This document shows, piece by piece, positions 36,157-45,166 of a stretch of 64,000 nt of DNA. This DNA comes from Paracoccus haematequi. GTDB taxonomy: Bacteria > Pseudomonadota > Alphaproteobacteria > Rhodobacterales > Rhodobacteraceae. The stretch lies in the NCBI GenBank assembly GCA_945881965.1, contig CAMCVS010000002.1, forward strand, positions 186,001 through 250,000, written 5' to 3'. Position numbers and translations under genes: made by a program. Each line of letters begins with the position of its first letter. The stretch's first letter is position 1. The notes below the pieces were generated by a model. That model did not search any database. It was not told the DNA's origin and saw nothing but the letters and a program-made list of their open reading frames with translations.

Positions 36157-36848
36157 TGGCTGCTGCCACACACAGCCGGGGTGCGGGCTATTTCGCGGCG
36201 CTGATGGTCGCCGGGGTGGTCCTGAGCATCGGGGGCGCGATCCTTGGCGCGCTCGCGGGAACGGCGCTGTTTCGCTTTGGCGCCGGGTTCGGGTTACAGG
36301 TCGCGCCCTATTTCTATCAGTTCTTCCCCTTCATCGGCGGGCTGGTGGGCTGGCTGGCGGGGGGAGTGTTGGTGATCCGCCTGTCGGTGCGGCATCTGGG
36401 GCAATTCGTGGGCGGCCACGCGCTTGTGTCGTTCTTGATGTTCTTCCTGCCGATTATCGCCGCGAACCTGCTGTTGGCGACCAATGCCGTCAGCACATTC
36501 CCCGGGCTGGTGGTCAAGAACGGCTACATCGCCAGCCAGGAATTCGACAAACGCAAGGCGGCGCAGGTCGCATTGGGCTGGACCGTCACCTTGGCCCATG
36601 ACGCGGGGCAGTTGCGGCTGGGGATCACGGACGCAAACGGGCGGGCCGTCGAGGCCGCGACCTTGGACGCCACCATCGGGCGCGCCACCACGCAGGCGCA
36701 GGATATCGCGCCGCAATGGGCCTTTGACGGCGCGGCCTATGTCGCGCCGGTCATGCTGGCACCGGGCAACTGGCAGGTGCGTCTGCGCGCCACCGCTGCC
36801 GACGGCACGCTGTTCGAACAGGTCCGGGAAATCTTCATAAAGGGTTAA
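36153..36848 (+). CDS. ccoH: cbb3 oxidase assembly protein CcoH (FixH) with extra N-terminal membrane region
   Basis: Membrane protein of 231 residues. The C-terminal 130 residues are typical FixH: one membrane helix then STFPGLVVKNGYIASQEFDKRKAAQ and a periplasmic domain. FixH proteins are usually about 150-170 residues. Here some 75 residues with one or two further hydrophobic segments (GYFAALMVAGVVLSIGGAIL and FIGGLVGWLAGGVLVI) precede it. The gene overlaps ccoG by 4 nt, and its start is one of two adjacent ATGs (36153 or 36156). It is needed for CcoN maturation in relatives. Confidence 0.88.
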   Translation: MMAAATHSRGAGYFAALMVAGVVLSIGGAILGALAGTALFRFGAGFGLQVAPYFYQFFPFIGGLVGWLAGGVLVIRLSVRHLGQFVGGHALVSFLMFFLPIIAANLLLATNAVSTFPGLVVKNGYIASQEFDKRKAAQVALGWTVTLAHDAGQLRLGITDANGRAVEAATLDATIGRATTQAQDIAPQWAFDGAAYVAPVMLAPGNWQVRLRATAADGTLFEQVREIFIKG

Positions 36849-36854
36849 GGCATC

Positions 36855-39050
36855 ATGTCTGTCGAAGCCGCCAATTTCCGCCCCGCCATCTCTGCCTGTC
36901 CGGCCTGTATCGCCGCCCCGTCCGCCGAGGATATGGCGGCGCGCGCCCTGCCGAAAGAGGCGCGCATCGCGCTGTCGGTGCCGGGGGCGCATTGCGGGGC
37001 CTGCATTTCGACGCTGGAACGCGGGCTGGCGCAGGTGCCGGGCGTCACCGACGCGCGGGTGAACCTGACGCTGAAACGCGCGCTGATCTCGGCCGCGCCC
37101 CATGTCACGGCGGATAGCCTGATCGCCGCCGCGCGAGGATTGGGTTACGAGGCCTATGAGCTGGACGCGGGCACCCTGATGGCGACCCAACAGGACAAGG
37201 CGGGGCGCGATCTGCTGATGCGGCTGGCGGTGGCGGGGTTCGCGTCGATGAACGTGATGCTGTTGTCGGTGTCGGTCTGGTCGGGGGCCGAAGGCGCAAC
37301 GCGCGACCTGTTCCATTGGATTTCCGCCGCCATCGCCTTTCCGACCATCGCCTTTTCCGGCCAGCCGTTCTTTGCCAATGCGCTGAAGGCCTGGCAGACG
37401 AAACGCCTGAACATGGATGTGCCGATCGTGATGGCGATCTTGCTGGCGCTGGCGACCTCGCTGTCGGAAACCATCCAATCCGGGCACCACGCCTATTTCG
37501 ATGCCGCGCTGACGTTGGTGTTTTTCCTGCTGGCGGGGCGATACCTTGATTACCGGACGCGGGCGATTGCGCGATCCGCAGCGCAGGAACTGGCCGCGCT
37601 GGAGGTGCCGCGCGCGGTGCGGGTCACGGATGGGGCCGAGGCGACCGTTTCGGTATCCGAGTTGCGCGTGGGCGACATGATCCTTGTGCGTCCCGGCGGG
37701 CGGATGCCGGTGGACGGCGAAATCGTCGCGGGCACGTCCGAGATTGACCGGTCGCTCCTGACTGGCGAATCGCGCCCCGTGTTCGCCGCGCCGGGGCAGA
37801 TGGTCAGCGCGGGCGAGGTCAACCTGACCGGTCCCCTGACCCTGCGCGCAAGCGCCGTGGGGCAGGATACCTCGCTGCACCGCATCGCCGATCTGGTCGC
37901 CATCGCGGAATCGGGGCGGTCGCGCTATACCTCGCTGGCCGATATGGCGGCGCGCTTGTATGCGCCAATGGTGCATATCTTTGCCGCCGTCGCCTTTGCG
38001 GGCTGGTATTATGCGACGGGCGACGCGCGGTTGTCGCTGAACATCGCTTCCGCCGTGCTGATCATCACCTGTCCCTGCGCGCTGGCCCTCGCAGTGCCTG
38101 CGGTGACGACCGCCGCGTCGGGGCGGCTGTTCAAGCGCGGTTTGCTGATCAAGGATGCCACCGCGCTGGAGCGGCTGGCACAGGTCGATACCGTGGTGTT
38201 CGACAAGACCGGGACGCTGACCGCCGGTGTGCCCGAGGTGGGGGATCTGACCCATCTGGGCACCCGCGACCTGAGCCTGGCGCTGGCGCTGTCCCGCGCG
38301 TCGGCCCATCCGCTGAGCATGGCCTTGCGGCAGGCGCTGACGGCGCGCGGTGTCACGCCTGCGGCGGTTACGGATATCCACGAGGTGCCGGGTTACGGCA
38401 CCGAAGGCACATGGGCCGGTCGCCGCGTCCGGCTGGGCCGTGCGCAATGGGTGGGCGCGGACGCGACAGCCGCCACGGCGGCATGGCTGTCCGTCGCGGG
38501 TGAACCGCCGGTGGAAATCACCTTTACCGACCGGCTGCGCCCCGGTGCCGCCGAAGCGGTCACTGCGCTGAAAGCATCCGGGCGCACGGTGATCCTGATG
38601 TCGGGCGACAGCACCGGCGCGGTTGCGGCGATGGCAGACCGCCTTGGCATCACCCAATGGCTGGCCGAGGCGCTGCCGGGTGACAAGGCCGCCCGCATTG
38701 CCGCCTTGCAGGCGCAGGGCAAGCGCGTCTTGATGGTGGGTGACGGGCTGAACGATACGGCGGCGCTGGCGGCGGCGCATGTGTCGATCTCGCCGGCGTC
38801 CGCGCTGGATGCAGCGCGCGTCGCGTCCGATATCGTGCTGCTGGGCACCGACCTGTCACCGATTGCCGAGGCGATCCACACCGCCGAAATGGCCACCCGC
38901 CGCATCAAGCAAAACTTCATGCTAGCAAAGATGTATAATCTGGTCGCGGTGCCCTTGGCCGTCGCGGGCCTGTGTTCGCCGCTGATTGCCGCATTGGCGA
39001 TGTCGTCATCGTCGATTATCGTGTCGCTCAATGCCCTGAGATTGAGGTAA
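36855..39050 (+). CDS. ccoI: Copper-exporting P1B-type ATPase CcoI (FixI)
   Basis: Copper pump (731 residues) that supplies copper for cbb3 assembly. An N-terminal Cys-rich patch (CPACIAAPSAEDMA) precedes a heavy-metal-associated domain with GAHCGACIST. Eight predicted membrane helices follow. The ion-binding motif is ITCPCALALA, the phosphorylation site DKTGTLT, the nucleotide-site HP lies in SAHPLSMAL and the hinge is GDGLNDTAAL. It starts 6 bp after ccoH and ends 4 bp before ccoS. Confidence 0.96.
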   Translation: MSVEAANFRPAISACPACIAAPSAEDMAARALPKEARIALSVPGAHCGACISTLERGLAQVPGVTDARVNLTLKRALISAAPHVTADSLIAAARGLGYEAYELDAGTLMATQQDKAGRDLLMRLAVAGFASMNVMLLSVSVWSGAEGATRDLFHWISAAIAFPTIAFSGQPFFANALKAWQTKRLNMDVPIVMAILLALATSLSETIQSGHHAYFDAALTLVFFLLAGRYLDYRTRAIARSAAQELAALEVPRAVRVTDGAEATVSVSELRVGDMILVRPGGRMPVDGEIVAGTSEIDRSLLTGESRPVFAAPGQMVSAGEVNLTGPLTLRASAVGQDTSLHRIADLVAIAESGRSRYTSLADMAARLYAPMVHIFAAVAFAGWYYATGDARLSLNIASAVLIITCPCALALAVPAVTTAASGRLFKRGLLIKDATALERLAQVDTVVFDKTGTLTAGVPEVGDLTHLGTRDLSLALALSRASAHPLSMALRQALTARGVTPAAVTDIHEVPGYGTEGTWAGRRVRLGRAQWVGADATAATAAWLSVAGEPPVEITFTDRLRPGAAEAVTALKASGRTVILMSGDSTGAVAAMADRLGITQWLAEALPGDKAARIAALQAQGKRVLMVGDGLNDTAALAAAHVSISPASALDAARVASDIVLLGTDLSPIAEAIHTAEMATRRIKQNFMLAKMYNLVAVPLAVAGLCSPLIAALAMSSSSIIVSLNALRLR

Positions 39051-39054
39051 CCCG

Positions 39055-39213
39055 ATGAGCGTTCTTGGCTATCTGATCCCGATATCGCTGGTGCTGGGCA
39101 CGGCGGGGCTGCTGTTTTTCGTCTTTACCGTGCGGACGAACCAATATGACGACCCCGAAGGCGACGCGCGGCGCATCCTGAACAAGGATTACGACGACCG
39201 GCCGAAACCCTGA
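39055..39213 (+). CDS. ccoS: cbb3 oxidase maturation protein CcoS
   Basis: Small single-helix protein of 52 residues, needed for cofactor insertion into CcoN in Rhodobacter. It reads MSVLGYLIPISLVLGTAG, then LLFFVFTVRTNQYDDPEGDA, with the conserved QYDDPEGDA-R-IL segment right after the helix. It lies 4 bp downstream of ccoI and ends 1 bp before the convergent carboxypeptidase stop. It is below the length cut-off of many gene finders. Confidence 0.95.
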   Translation: MSVLGYLIPISLVLGTAGLLFFVFTVRTNQYDDPEGDARRILNKDYDDRPKP

Positions 39214-39214
39214 G

Positions 39215-40834
39215 TTAACCCGGCCCGACCATGAAGCAGGTCTGCTTGCGTGCCTGCAAGCGGCGGCAGGCAAGGTCGGCACCCTCGCGGGTCATGCCCA
39301 GAAATGCGGCCTCGAACCCGTTCTTGCGTTCCACCACCTTGCGCAGCGACCCGTCCAGCGACGCACTTTCCGCCAGGGCGGTTTTCAGCAGCGCTTTTTC
39401 GGCGAGGTAGCGGTTGGGGTATTTGCCCACGGTGATCCCCCAATGCCGCCCGCCCGAGGTGGACACGCGGGATACAGTTTCCTGCACGGCAGGTTGCGGC
39501 GGGGCCTTGGCGCGGGGCTTTGGCGGCGGGGTGGGTTTGGGTGTCGCAACGGCGGCCTGTTGCACGGGCGCCTCAGCCGGGGCAGGCGGGCGGATCGCAG
39601 GCGCGGCCTGAACGGCCTCAGCCGCCATGACGGCGGCTGGAACGGATTCTGGCAAGTTCGGTGGCGCTGCGTTCTGGGTTTCGCTGTCCGGTGTCGTCTT
39701 GGTGGCGATCACGGGGGCGGTTTCGGGGGCGGCTTCTTGGACGTCCGTCTGGGGCGGGGCGGCCCCGGAACCGACCGCCTCGGCCAGAGCCATTTGTATG
39801 TCATCCTGCATCGCCAGCATTGCGGGCGGCGGCGCGGAACGGGTCTGGGGCCGCAGGCTTGATTTCACCGCGCCGGACAGGCGAATGGTCTTGCCCTTTG
39901 CCCCCGGTGCGGGACGGGCCTCTGCGATCACCTCGGACCCGCGTTCCGGTTCGGCCAGCGCATCGGCAACCACGGGCGGCGCATCCGGTTTGTCCAGCGG
40001 CGACCGCGCCGGCGCGCGTTTGAACCCAAGGTCCAGCAGTTCGGCCACCTTGGCATTGCGCGCCGCACCCGACCGGCCACCGAACACGGTCGCAATCACG
40101 CGCTGGTTGCCACGTTCGGCAGAGGCGACAAGGTTATACCCCGCCATACGGGTATATCCGGTCTTGATGCCATCCGCGCCGGGATAGCTGTCCAACAGCT
40201 TGCGGTTGGTGTTTGACACGGTGCCCATCCCGGCATCCGCCGTGCGCCGTTCAAAGATGCCGTAATATTCCGGGTAATCGTAAATCAGGTGCCGCCCCAG
40301 AATGGTCATGTCGCGTGCCGATGACAGGTGGCCATCCGCCGTCAGGCCATTCGCGTTTTTGAAGGTGGTTTTCGTCATGCCCATCGCGCGCGCGGTGCGG
40401 GTCATGCGGGTGGCAAAGGCGGCCTCAGAGCCGGAAATCGCCTCACCGATGGCGGTGGCGGCATCGTTGGCGGATTTCACCGCCGCCGCGCGGATCAGAT
40501 AGCGCAGCTTGATCGTCTGCCCGGCGCGCAGGCCCAGCTTTGACGGCGGTTCCGCGGCGGCATGGGCGGAAATGCGCACCGGCGTGTCCAGCGTGATCTC
40601 GCCCCGCCCGATGGCCTGAAACGCGACATACAGCGTCATCATCTTGGTCAGAGACGCCGGGTGCAGCCGCGCATCCGCGTTGGTGTCATGCAACACCTCG
40701 CCGGTGCGCGCGTCCATCACCATCGCCGCATAGGGCGTCGCCATGGCACTCAGCGGCAGAATGACCAGCATCCACACCAGACTGAAAATATATAGCCCAT
40801 ACCGGGCCGGTTTACGCCGAACCTGTGTAATCAC
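39215..40834 (-). CDS. D-alanyl-D-alanine carboxypeptidase (S11 family) with C-terminal SPOR domain
   Basis: Penicillin-binding protein of the PBP5/6 type, 539 residues, trimming peptidoglycan pentapeptides in the periplasm. A signal or anchor helix spans about 12-32. The catalytic motifs are SLTK (61-64), SAN (121-123) and KTG (224-226). A long Ala/Pro-rich, low-complexity linker (about 270-455) leads to a SPOR peptidoglycan-binding domain (about 461-539), which would target it to denuded glycan at the septum. The PBP5-type amphipathic membrane anchor is replaced by this domain. It is convergent with ccoS. Confidence 0.92.
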   Translation of the reverse strand: MITQVRRKPARYGLYIFSLVWMLVILPLSAMATPYAAMVMDARTGEVLHDTNADARLHPASLTKMMTLYVAFQAIGRGEITLDTPVRISAHAAAEPPSKLGLRAGQTIKLRYLIRAAAVKSANDAATAIGEAISGSEAAFATRMTRTARAMGMTKTTFKNANGLTADGHLSSARDMTILGRHLIYDYPEYYGIFERRTADAGMGTVSNTNRKLLDSYPGADGIKTGYTRMAGYNLVASAERGNQRVIATVFGGRSGAARNAKVAELLDLGFKRAPARSPLDKPDAPPVVADALAEPERGSEVIAEARPAPGAKGKTIRLSGAVKSSLRPQTRSAPPPAMLAMQDDIQMALAEAVGSGAAPPQTDVQEAAPETAPVIATKTTPDSETQNAAPPNLPESVPAAVMAAEAVQAAPAIRPPAPAEAPVQQAAVATPKPTPPPKPRAKAPPQPAVQETVSRVSTSGGRHWGITVGKYPNRYLAEKALLKTALAESASLDGSLRKVVERKNGFEAAFLGMTREGADLACRRLQARKQTCFMVGPG

Positions 40835-41035
40835 TGCCTTGCCCGCCTCGATTGCCGCCGGTTTGCCCGGTCAAGCGTCTTGATTTGGCCAAAATCTAAC
40901 ACATCAACAGCAGCGGATAAAGCCACAGATTCAAATGAAATTTTTCGGGAATTGCATAGATGATGTGTCTGTTGGCGAGGCCGCCCCGATCCCTGCGATT
41001 GTGGCGGGATTGTGGCGCGTCAGATCAAGAAATCC

Positions 41036-41731
41036 TCAGCCGATATCGCGCAACAGGCCCGCCAGATGCCCCAGATCCGGCAGGGCGCGATAGCGCGGGC
41101 TGTCGGGCGGGTCGGCGCGTTCCAATTCCCAGATCAGGTCATGCGGCACATAGACGCCCCAGCCGCCCGCCTGCACCATCGGCACCACGTCGGATTTCAT
41201 CGAATTGCCCACCATCATGCCGCGCGCCGCCCCATCGCCGTGGCGGGCAAAGATCGCAGCGTAAGTGTCCGTGCGCTTGTCCGACACGATTTCGACGCCA
41301 TGAAACAGATCGCCCAGCCCGGACTGCGCCAGCTTGCGTTCCTGATCCAACAGATCGCCCTTGGTGATCAGGATCACGCGATGGGTGGCGGCCACCTCGG
41401 TCACGGTCTCGCGGGCCTGGGGCAGCAATTCGATCGGATGGCGCAGCATGTCCTGTCCGGCGGCGATCAGATCGGCGATGACGGATGCGGGCACCTTTTT
41501 GTCCGTCACCTCGATGGCGGTTTCGATCATCGACAGCACAAAGCCCTTGATGCCGAATCCGTAATGGCCAAGGTTGCGCCGTTCCGCCGCCGTCAGCCGC
41601 GCCATCAGGTCGGTGCCATCGGCATAGGGTGCCAACAGGTCGGCAAACCGCGCGTGGGTCAGGTGAAAGACCCGTTCATTGTGCCAAAGCGTGTCATCGG
41701 CATCAAAGCCGACCACAGTGATTGCCGCCAT
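41036..41731 (-). CDS. HAD-superfamily hydrolase
   Basis: Probable phosphatase of 231 residues. Motif I is FDADDTLWHNE with both catalytic aspartates. Motif II is in VILITKGD, followed by KLAQSGLGDLFHGVEIVSDKR, and motif III/IV is in MVGNSMKSDVVP. The ATG at 41731 has GAGGGA upstream. The substrate is unknown. Relatives in Rhodobacterales are usually annotated only as HAD hydrolases. It is divergent from clpS, with GTTATATAAC (41766-41775) midway as an AT-rich possible -10. Confidence 0.85.
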   Translation of the reverse strand: MAAITVVGFDADDTLWHNERVFHLTHARFADLLAPYADGTDLMARLTAAERRNLGHYGFGIKGFVLSMIETAIEVTDKKVPASVIADLIAAGQDMLRHPIELLPQARETVTEVAATHRVILITKGDLLDQERKLAQSGLGDLFHGVEIVSDKRTDTYAAIFARHGDGAARGMMVGNSMKSDVVPMVQAGGWGVYVPHDLIWELERADPPDSPRYRALPDLGHLAGLLRDIG

Positions 41732-41826
41732 TGCTGCTGTCCCTCTTTCCTCAAGCCCGCCCAAGGTTATATAACGCACTCGATCCCGGCCCCTTGGCCC
41801 TTGTCTGATCCGAGTTCCGCACCGCC

Positions 41827-42165
41827 ATGACCATGACCTTCACCACGATTGCCGGCAAGACGGATGACGGCACCGACGCCACGGTGGTTACCAAGACGCG
41901 CCCGGAAACCCGCCGCCCGCCGCTGTACAAGGTGCTGCTGCTGAACGACGACTACACGCCGATGGAATTTGTCGTGCATGTGCTGGAACGGTTTTTCGGC
42001 CTGAACCACGCGCAGGCAGTGGAAATCATGCTGACGGTGCATAAAAAGGGGCTGGCGGTTGTCGGTGTGTTCAGCCACGAGATTGCCGAGACAAAGGTGA
42101 CACAGGTGATGGATTTCGCCCGCCGTCATCAGCACCCGCTGCAATGCACGATGGAAAAGGAATAG
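41827..42165 (+). CDS. clpS: ATP-dependent Clp protease adaptor ClpS
   Basis: N-degron adaptor of 112 residues that delivers proteins with destabilising N-termini to ClpAP. A disordered N-terminus of about 30 residues is followed by the core [21 protein letters not shown], with the substrate-pocket Asn-Asp-Asp, then [20 protein letters not shown]. clpA does not follow. The next gene is a methyltransferase. The start could be either ATG at 41827 or 41833, as no clear ribosome site separates them. Confidence 0.95.
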   Translation: MTMTFTTIAGKTDDGTDATVVTKTRPETRRPPLYKVLLLNDDYTPMEFVVHVLERFFGLNHAQAVEIMLTVHKKGLAVVGVFSHEIAETKVTQVMDFARRHQHPLQCTMEKE

Positions 42166-42183
42166 GGCGCGTTCGCCCCTGCC

Positions 42184-43191
42184 ATGACCGAATCCCGCCT
42201 GACCCTTGCCCGCGATGCCGGGTTGCTGCCATCTGGTCTGTGTGTGCTGGGTGTGCCCGACGGTATTGCCGCGCTGGACGGTCTGGATGCGGTGTTTGTC
42301 ACCCCCTCTGCCGCCGATCATGCCCGTCTTGGTCTGGCGGCGCGGCGTGTGGCCCCGGATACCGCACCGGCCACCCTGGTCGTGCTGCCGCGCGCCAAGG
42401 CGCTGGCGCGCGGGCTGGTGGCACAGGCGCTGGCGCTGACGCCCGGTCATGTCGTGCTGGACGGGCAAAAGACCGATGGCATCGATTCGGTGATCCGCGA
42501 TCTGCGCGCCCGTCCCGGTGTGACGCTGGGCGAGGTGATGGCCAAAGCGCATGGCAAGGTGGTGGCGCTGTCGGGCGATCCGGAGACGCTGGCCGATTGG
42601 CGTCTGCCCGCTGCGCCGACGCCGGTTGCCCCCGGTTTTGTCACCCGCCCGGGGGTGTTTTCCGCCGATGGGCCGGACCCCGGATCGGTGCTGCTGGGCG
42701 CGCATCTGCCACCGCTGTCTGGTGAAGGCGCGGATTTCGGGGCGGGCTGGGGATATCTGTCCGCGCAGGTGCTGGCACAGCCCACGGTCACGCGCCTGCA
42801 TCTGGTCGAAGATGACGGCACCGCGCTGGACTGTGCCGCGCTCAACGTCACCGACCCGCGCGCGAGCCTGCACTGGGCCGATGTCATGACATGGAAACCG
42901 CCGCGCCTGCTGAATTTCGTGGTGATGAACCCGCCGTTCCATCAGGGCCGCAGCGCTGATCCCGCGTTGGGGCGTGCCTTTATCATGGCGGCGCTGGCGG
43001 TGCTGTCGCCTGCGGGGCGGCTGGTCATGGTGGCGAACCGGCATCTGCCTTACGAAGACCTGCTGACCGAACGCTTTGCCGAAGTCACCGAGATTGTGGG
43101 CGATACGCGGTATAAATGCGTGCTGGCAAGCCGCCCGCGCAAACCCGCCGTCCCCGCGCGCAAGCCCGCCGTGATCCGTTTGCGCCGCTAG
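42184..43191 (+). CDS. Class I SAM-dependent methyltransferase, RsmC-like
   Basis: Protein of 335 residues resembling RsmC/RlmG (guanine-N2 rRNA methyltransferases) in two-domain layout. It has a degenerate N-terminal half (about 1-150) and a C-terminal catalytic half with DFGAGWGYLSAQVLA as SAM-binding loop. NPPFHQGRSADPALG is the NPPF catalytic motif. 16S rRNA G1207 is the likely target but is not proven. It lies 18 bp after clpS. The C-terminal tail is basic (RKPAVPARKPAVIRLRR), which would suit RNA binding. Confidence 0.85.
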   Translation: MTESRLTLARDAGLLPSGLCVLGVPDGIAALDGLDAVFVTPSAADHARLGLAARRVAPDTAPATLVVLPRAKALARGLVAQALALTPGHVVLDGQKTDGIDSVIRDLRARPGVTLGEVMAKAHGKVVALSGDPETLADWRLPAAPTPVAPGFVTRPGVFSADGPDPGSVLLGAHLPPLSGEGADFGAGWGYLSAQVLAQPTVTRLHLVEDDGTALDCAALNVTDPRASLHWADVMTWKPPRLLNFVVMNPPFHQGRSADPALGRAFIMAALAVLSPAGRLVMVANRHLPYEDLLTERFAEVTEIVGDTRYKCVLASRPRKPAVPARKPAVIRLRR

Positions 43192-43209
43192 CCCGACAGG
43201 AGCCACCCC

Positions 43210-44004
43210 ATGTCCCTTTCCATCACCGGCAAGACCGCGATCGTCACGGGTGCTGCCAATGGCATCGGTCTGGCGATTGCGCGGCATTTCGCGGATCGCG
43301 GCGCGAATGTGATGTTCGCCGATCTGGACGAGGACAAGCTGGCCCACGAGGTCGGCGCCAACGCCGACGGCCCCTTGCGGTGGTTCGCGGGCGATCTGCG
43401 CGAAAAGCTGACGCTGAACAATCTGGTTGCCGCCACCATCGACGCCTTTGACCGGGTCGATATCCTTGTCAACGCGGCGCGGCAGGTGGTGGTGTCTGAC
43501 ATGCTGTGCGCCGAGGATGACGGCGTGGACCTGATGTTCCGCCAGAATGTGCTGACCGCGCTGCGGCTGTCACAGGCGGTGGCTAAACGGATGATTAGGC
43601 AGGCCGAAGGGGCGACAGGTCCGGCGGGCGCGATCATCAACCTGACCTCGATTGCGGCGACACGGACGGTGCCGGGGATGCTGGCCTATTCGATGGCCTC
43701 TGCCGCGCTGGACCAGATGACGCGGTCGATGGCGGTGACGCTGGCGCCGCAGGGTATCCGCGTCAACGGGTTGGCCTTTGGGTCGGTGATGTCGGCCAGC
43801 CTGGTTGCCACTCTGCGCGAGCACCCGGAATATCGGCCTGATATCGAGCAGCATACCCCGTTGGGCCGCATTGCGTCCGCGACCGAATTGGCCGAAGCGG
43901 CGCAATTTCTGGCTTCTGACGGGGCCGGGTTCATGACCGGGCAGATTCTGGTGCTGGACGGCGGGCGGTCGGTGCTGGACGCGGTGCAAAGCCCCGCGCA
44001 TTAA
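43210..44004 (+). CDS. SDR-family protein with altered active site
   Basis: Short-chain dehydrogenase/reductase fold of 264 residues. The cofactor motif [12 protein letters not shown] and the serine in [10 protein letters not shown] are present. However, the YxxxK active site reads [11 protein letters not shown], so the catalytic lysine is replaced by serine, and the NNAG motif reads NAAR. The protein may be a non-catalytic or altered SDR. It follows the methyltransferase by 18 bp and overlaps the convergent hemE by 4 nt. Its role is unknown. Confidence 0.87.
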   Translation: MSLSITGKTAIVTGAANGIGLAIARHFADRGANVMFADLDEDKLAHEVGANADGPLRWFAGDLREKLTLNNLVAATIDAFDRVDILVNAARQVVVSDMLCAEDDGVDLMFRQNVLTALRLSQAVAKRMIRQAEGATGPAGAIINLTSIAATRTVPGMLAYSMASAALDQMTRSMAVTLAPQGIRVNGLAFGSVMSASLVATLREHPEYRPDIEQHTPLGRIASATELAEAAQFLASDGAGFMTGQILVLDGGRSVLDAVQSPAH

Positions 44005-45038
44005 CCTCGAACGGCGTCGATCATCCGCTGCACATTGTCCGGATCGGCATCCGGCGTGATCCCGTGGCCGAGGTTGAAGATATGCGGCCCGCCCCGGAAC
44101 GCATCCACGATCCGCCGCGTTTCCGTGACCAGCGCCGCGCCGCCCGTGACCATATGTTCCGGCGCGAGGTTGCCCTGCACGCAGCCATCCACCTGCACAT
44201 GCGCCGCCGCCCATGCGGCATCGACGGAATTGTCCAGCGCGATGCAATCCGCCCCGGTGGCACGGGCAAAACCGGCATAGCGCGTCTTGGCCTCGCGCGG
44301 GAAAGCGATGATCGGCGTGCCGGGATGGCGGCGTTTCAGTTCGGCGATGATGGCCGCCGCAGGGCGCACGGCAAATTCGTCGAAATCCGCGCCCTGCAAG
44401 GTGCCCGCCCAACTGTCGAACAGTTTCACCACCTCGGCCCCGGCGTCGATCTGCGCCGACAGGTATTCGATGGTGGCGGCGGTCAGAATGTCGATCAGCG
44501 CAGAAAACGTCGCGCGGTCGGACGCTTTCAGCGCATGGGCTGGCCCCTGATCCTTTGTGCCCTTGCCCGCGATCATATAGCTGGCCACGGTCCAGGGCGC
44601 GCCGGCAAAGCCGATCAGCGTGGTGTCACGCGGCAATTCGCGGGTCAGGATGCGCAGCGTCTGGTAAATCGGGGCCAGCGTTTCGTGGATATCCGCCACC
44701 GGGCGCAGCGCGGCCAGTTCCGAAGGCGTGGTGATGGTCGAAAGCCGCGGCCCCTCGCCGGTTTCAAACCACAGTTTCGCGCCAAGCGCCTGACAGATCA
44801 ACAGGATATCGGCAAACAGGATCGCGGCATCAAACCCGTACCGCCGGATCGGTTGCAGCGTCACCTCGGCGGCGAGGTCGGAATTATAGCACAGCGACAG
44901 GAAATCCCCCGCCTCTGCCCGCGTCGCGCGATATTCCGGCAGATAGCGCCCCGCCTGCCGCATCATCCAGACGGGCGGCACGGGCAGGCTTTCACCCGCG
45001 AGGGCGCGCAGCAGGGTCTTGGTCGGTGTGTGCGGCAT
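44001..45038 (-). CDS. hemE: Uroporphyrinogen decarboxylase
   Basis: Cytoplasmic heme-pathway enzyme (345 residues) that removes four carboxyls from uroporphyrinogen III to give coproporphyrinogen III. The N-terminal signature [17 protein letters not shown] is intact, followed by [23 protein letters not shown] with the catalytic Asp region and [20 protein letters not shown] lies upstream of the ATG. It is divergent from hemC, and the region between carries a TGT-N12-ACA site of CrtJ/PpsR type. Confidence 0.97.
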   Translation of the reverse strand: MPHTPTKTLLRALAGESLPVPPVWMMRQAGRYLPEYRATRAEAGDFLSLCYNSDLAAEVTLQPIRRYGFDAAILFADILLICQALGAKLWFETGEGPRLSTITTPSELAALRPVADIHETLAPIYQTLRILTRELPRDTTLIGFAGAPWTVASYMIAGKGTKDQGPAHALKASDRATFSALIDILTAATIEYLSAQIDAGAEVVKLFDSWAGTLQGADFDEFAVRPAAAIIAELKRRHPGTPIIAFPREAKTRYAGFARATGADCIALDNSVDAAWAAAHVQVDGCVQGNLAPEHMVTGGAALVTETRRIVDAFRGGPHIFNLGHGITPDADPDNVQRMIDAVRG

Positions 45039-45100
45039 GAGGCGCTCCTTTGCGCCTTGGTTGCGCGCGCCGCCGCCGCTGTCAAGACCAAGGGCGGAAA

Positions 45101-45120
45101 CTGTCAGGCACAGTTGACAG
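45101..45120. promoter_or_regulatory. TGT-N12-ACA (CrtJ/PpsR-type) site between hemE and hemC
   Basis: CTGTCA-N8-TGACAG is a perfect 6 bp inverted repeat containing TGT-N12-ACA, the published CrtJ/PpsR recognition pattern. It lies in the hemE-hemC divergent promoter region and overlaps a TTGACA (45114-45119). hem genes are known CrtJ targets in Rhodobacter capsulatus. No photosynthesis gene is in this window, so whether the regulator exists here is unknown. Confidence 0.5.
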
Positions 45121-45166
45121 ATTCTGCAGCTTGCGTGGTGCTGGCAGGGTCGATAAGCCTGCGGTC

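Noticed and set aside
36294-38780. Open frame of 828 codons on the minus strand opposite ccoHI
   Set aside because: Shadow of ccoI and ccoH, with composition typical of antisense GC-rich DNA.
45114-45145. TTGACA as -35 of a hemC promoter
   Set aside because: No acceptable -10 hexamer lies 16-18 bp downstream, so only the inverted repeat was annotated.
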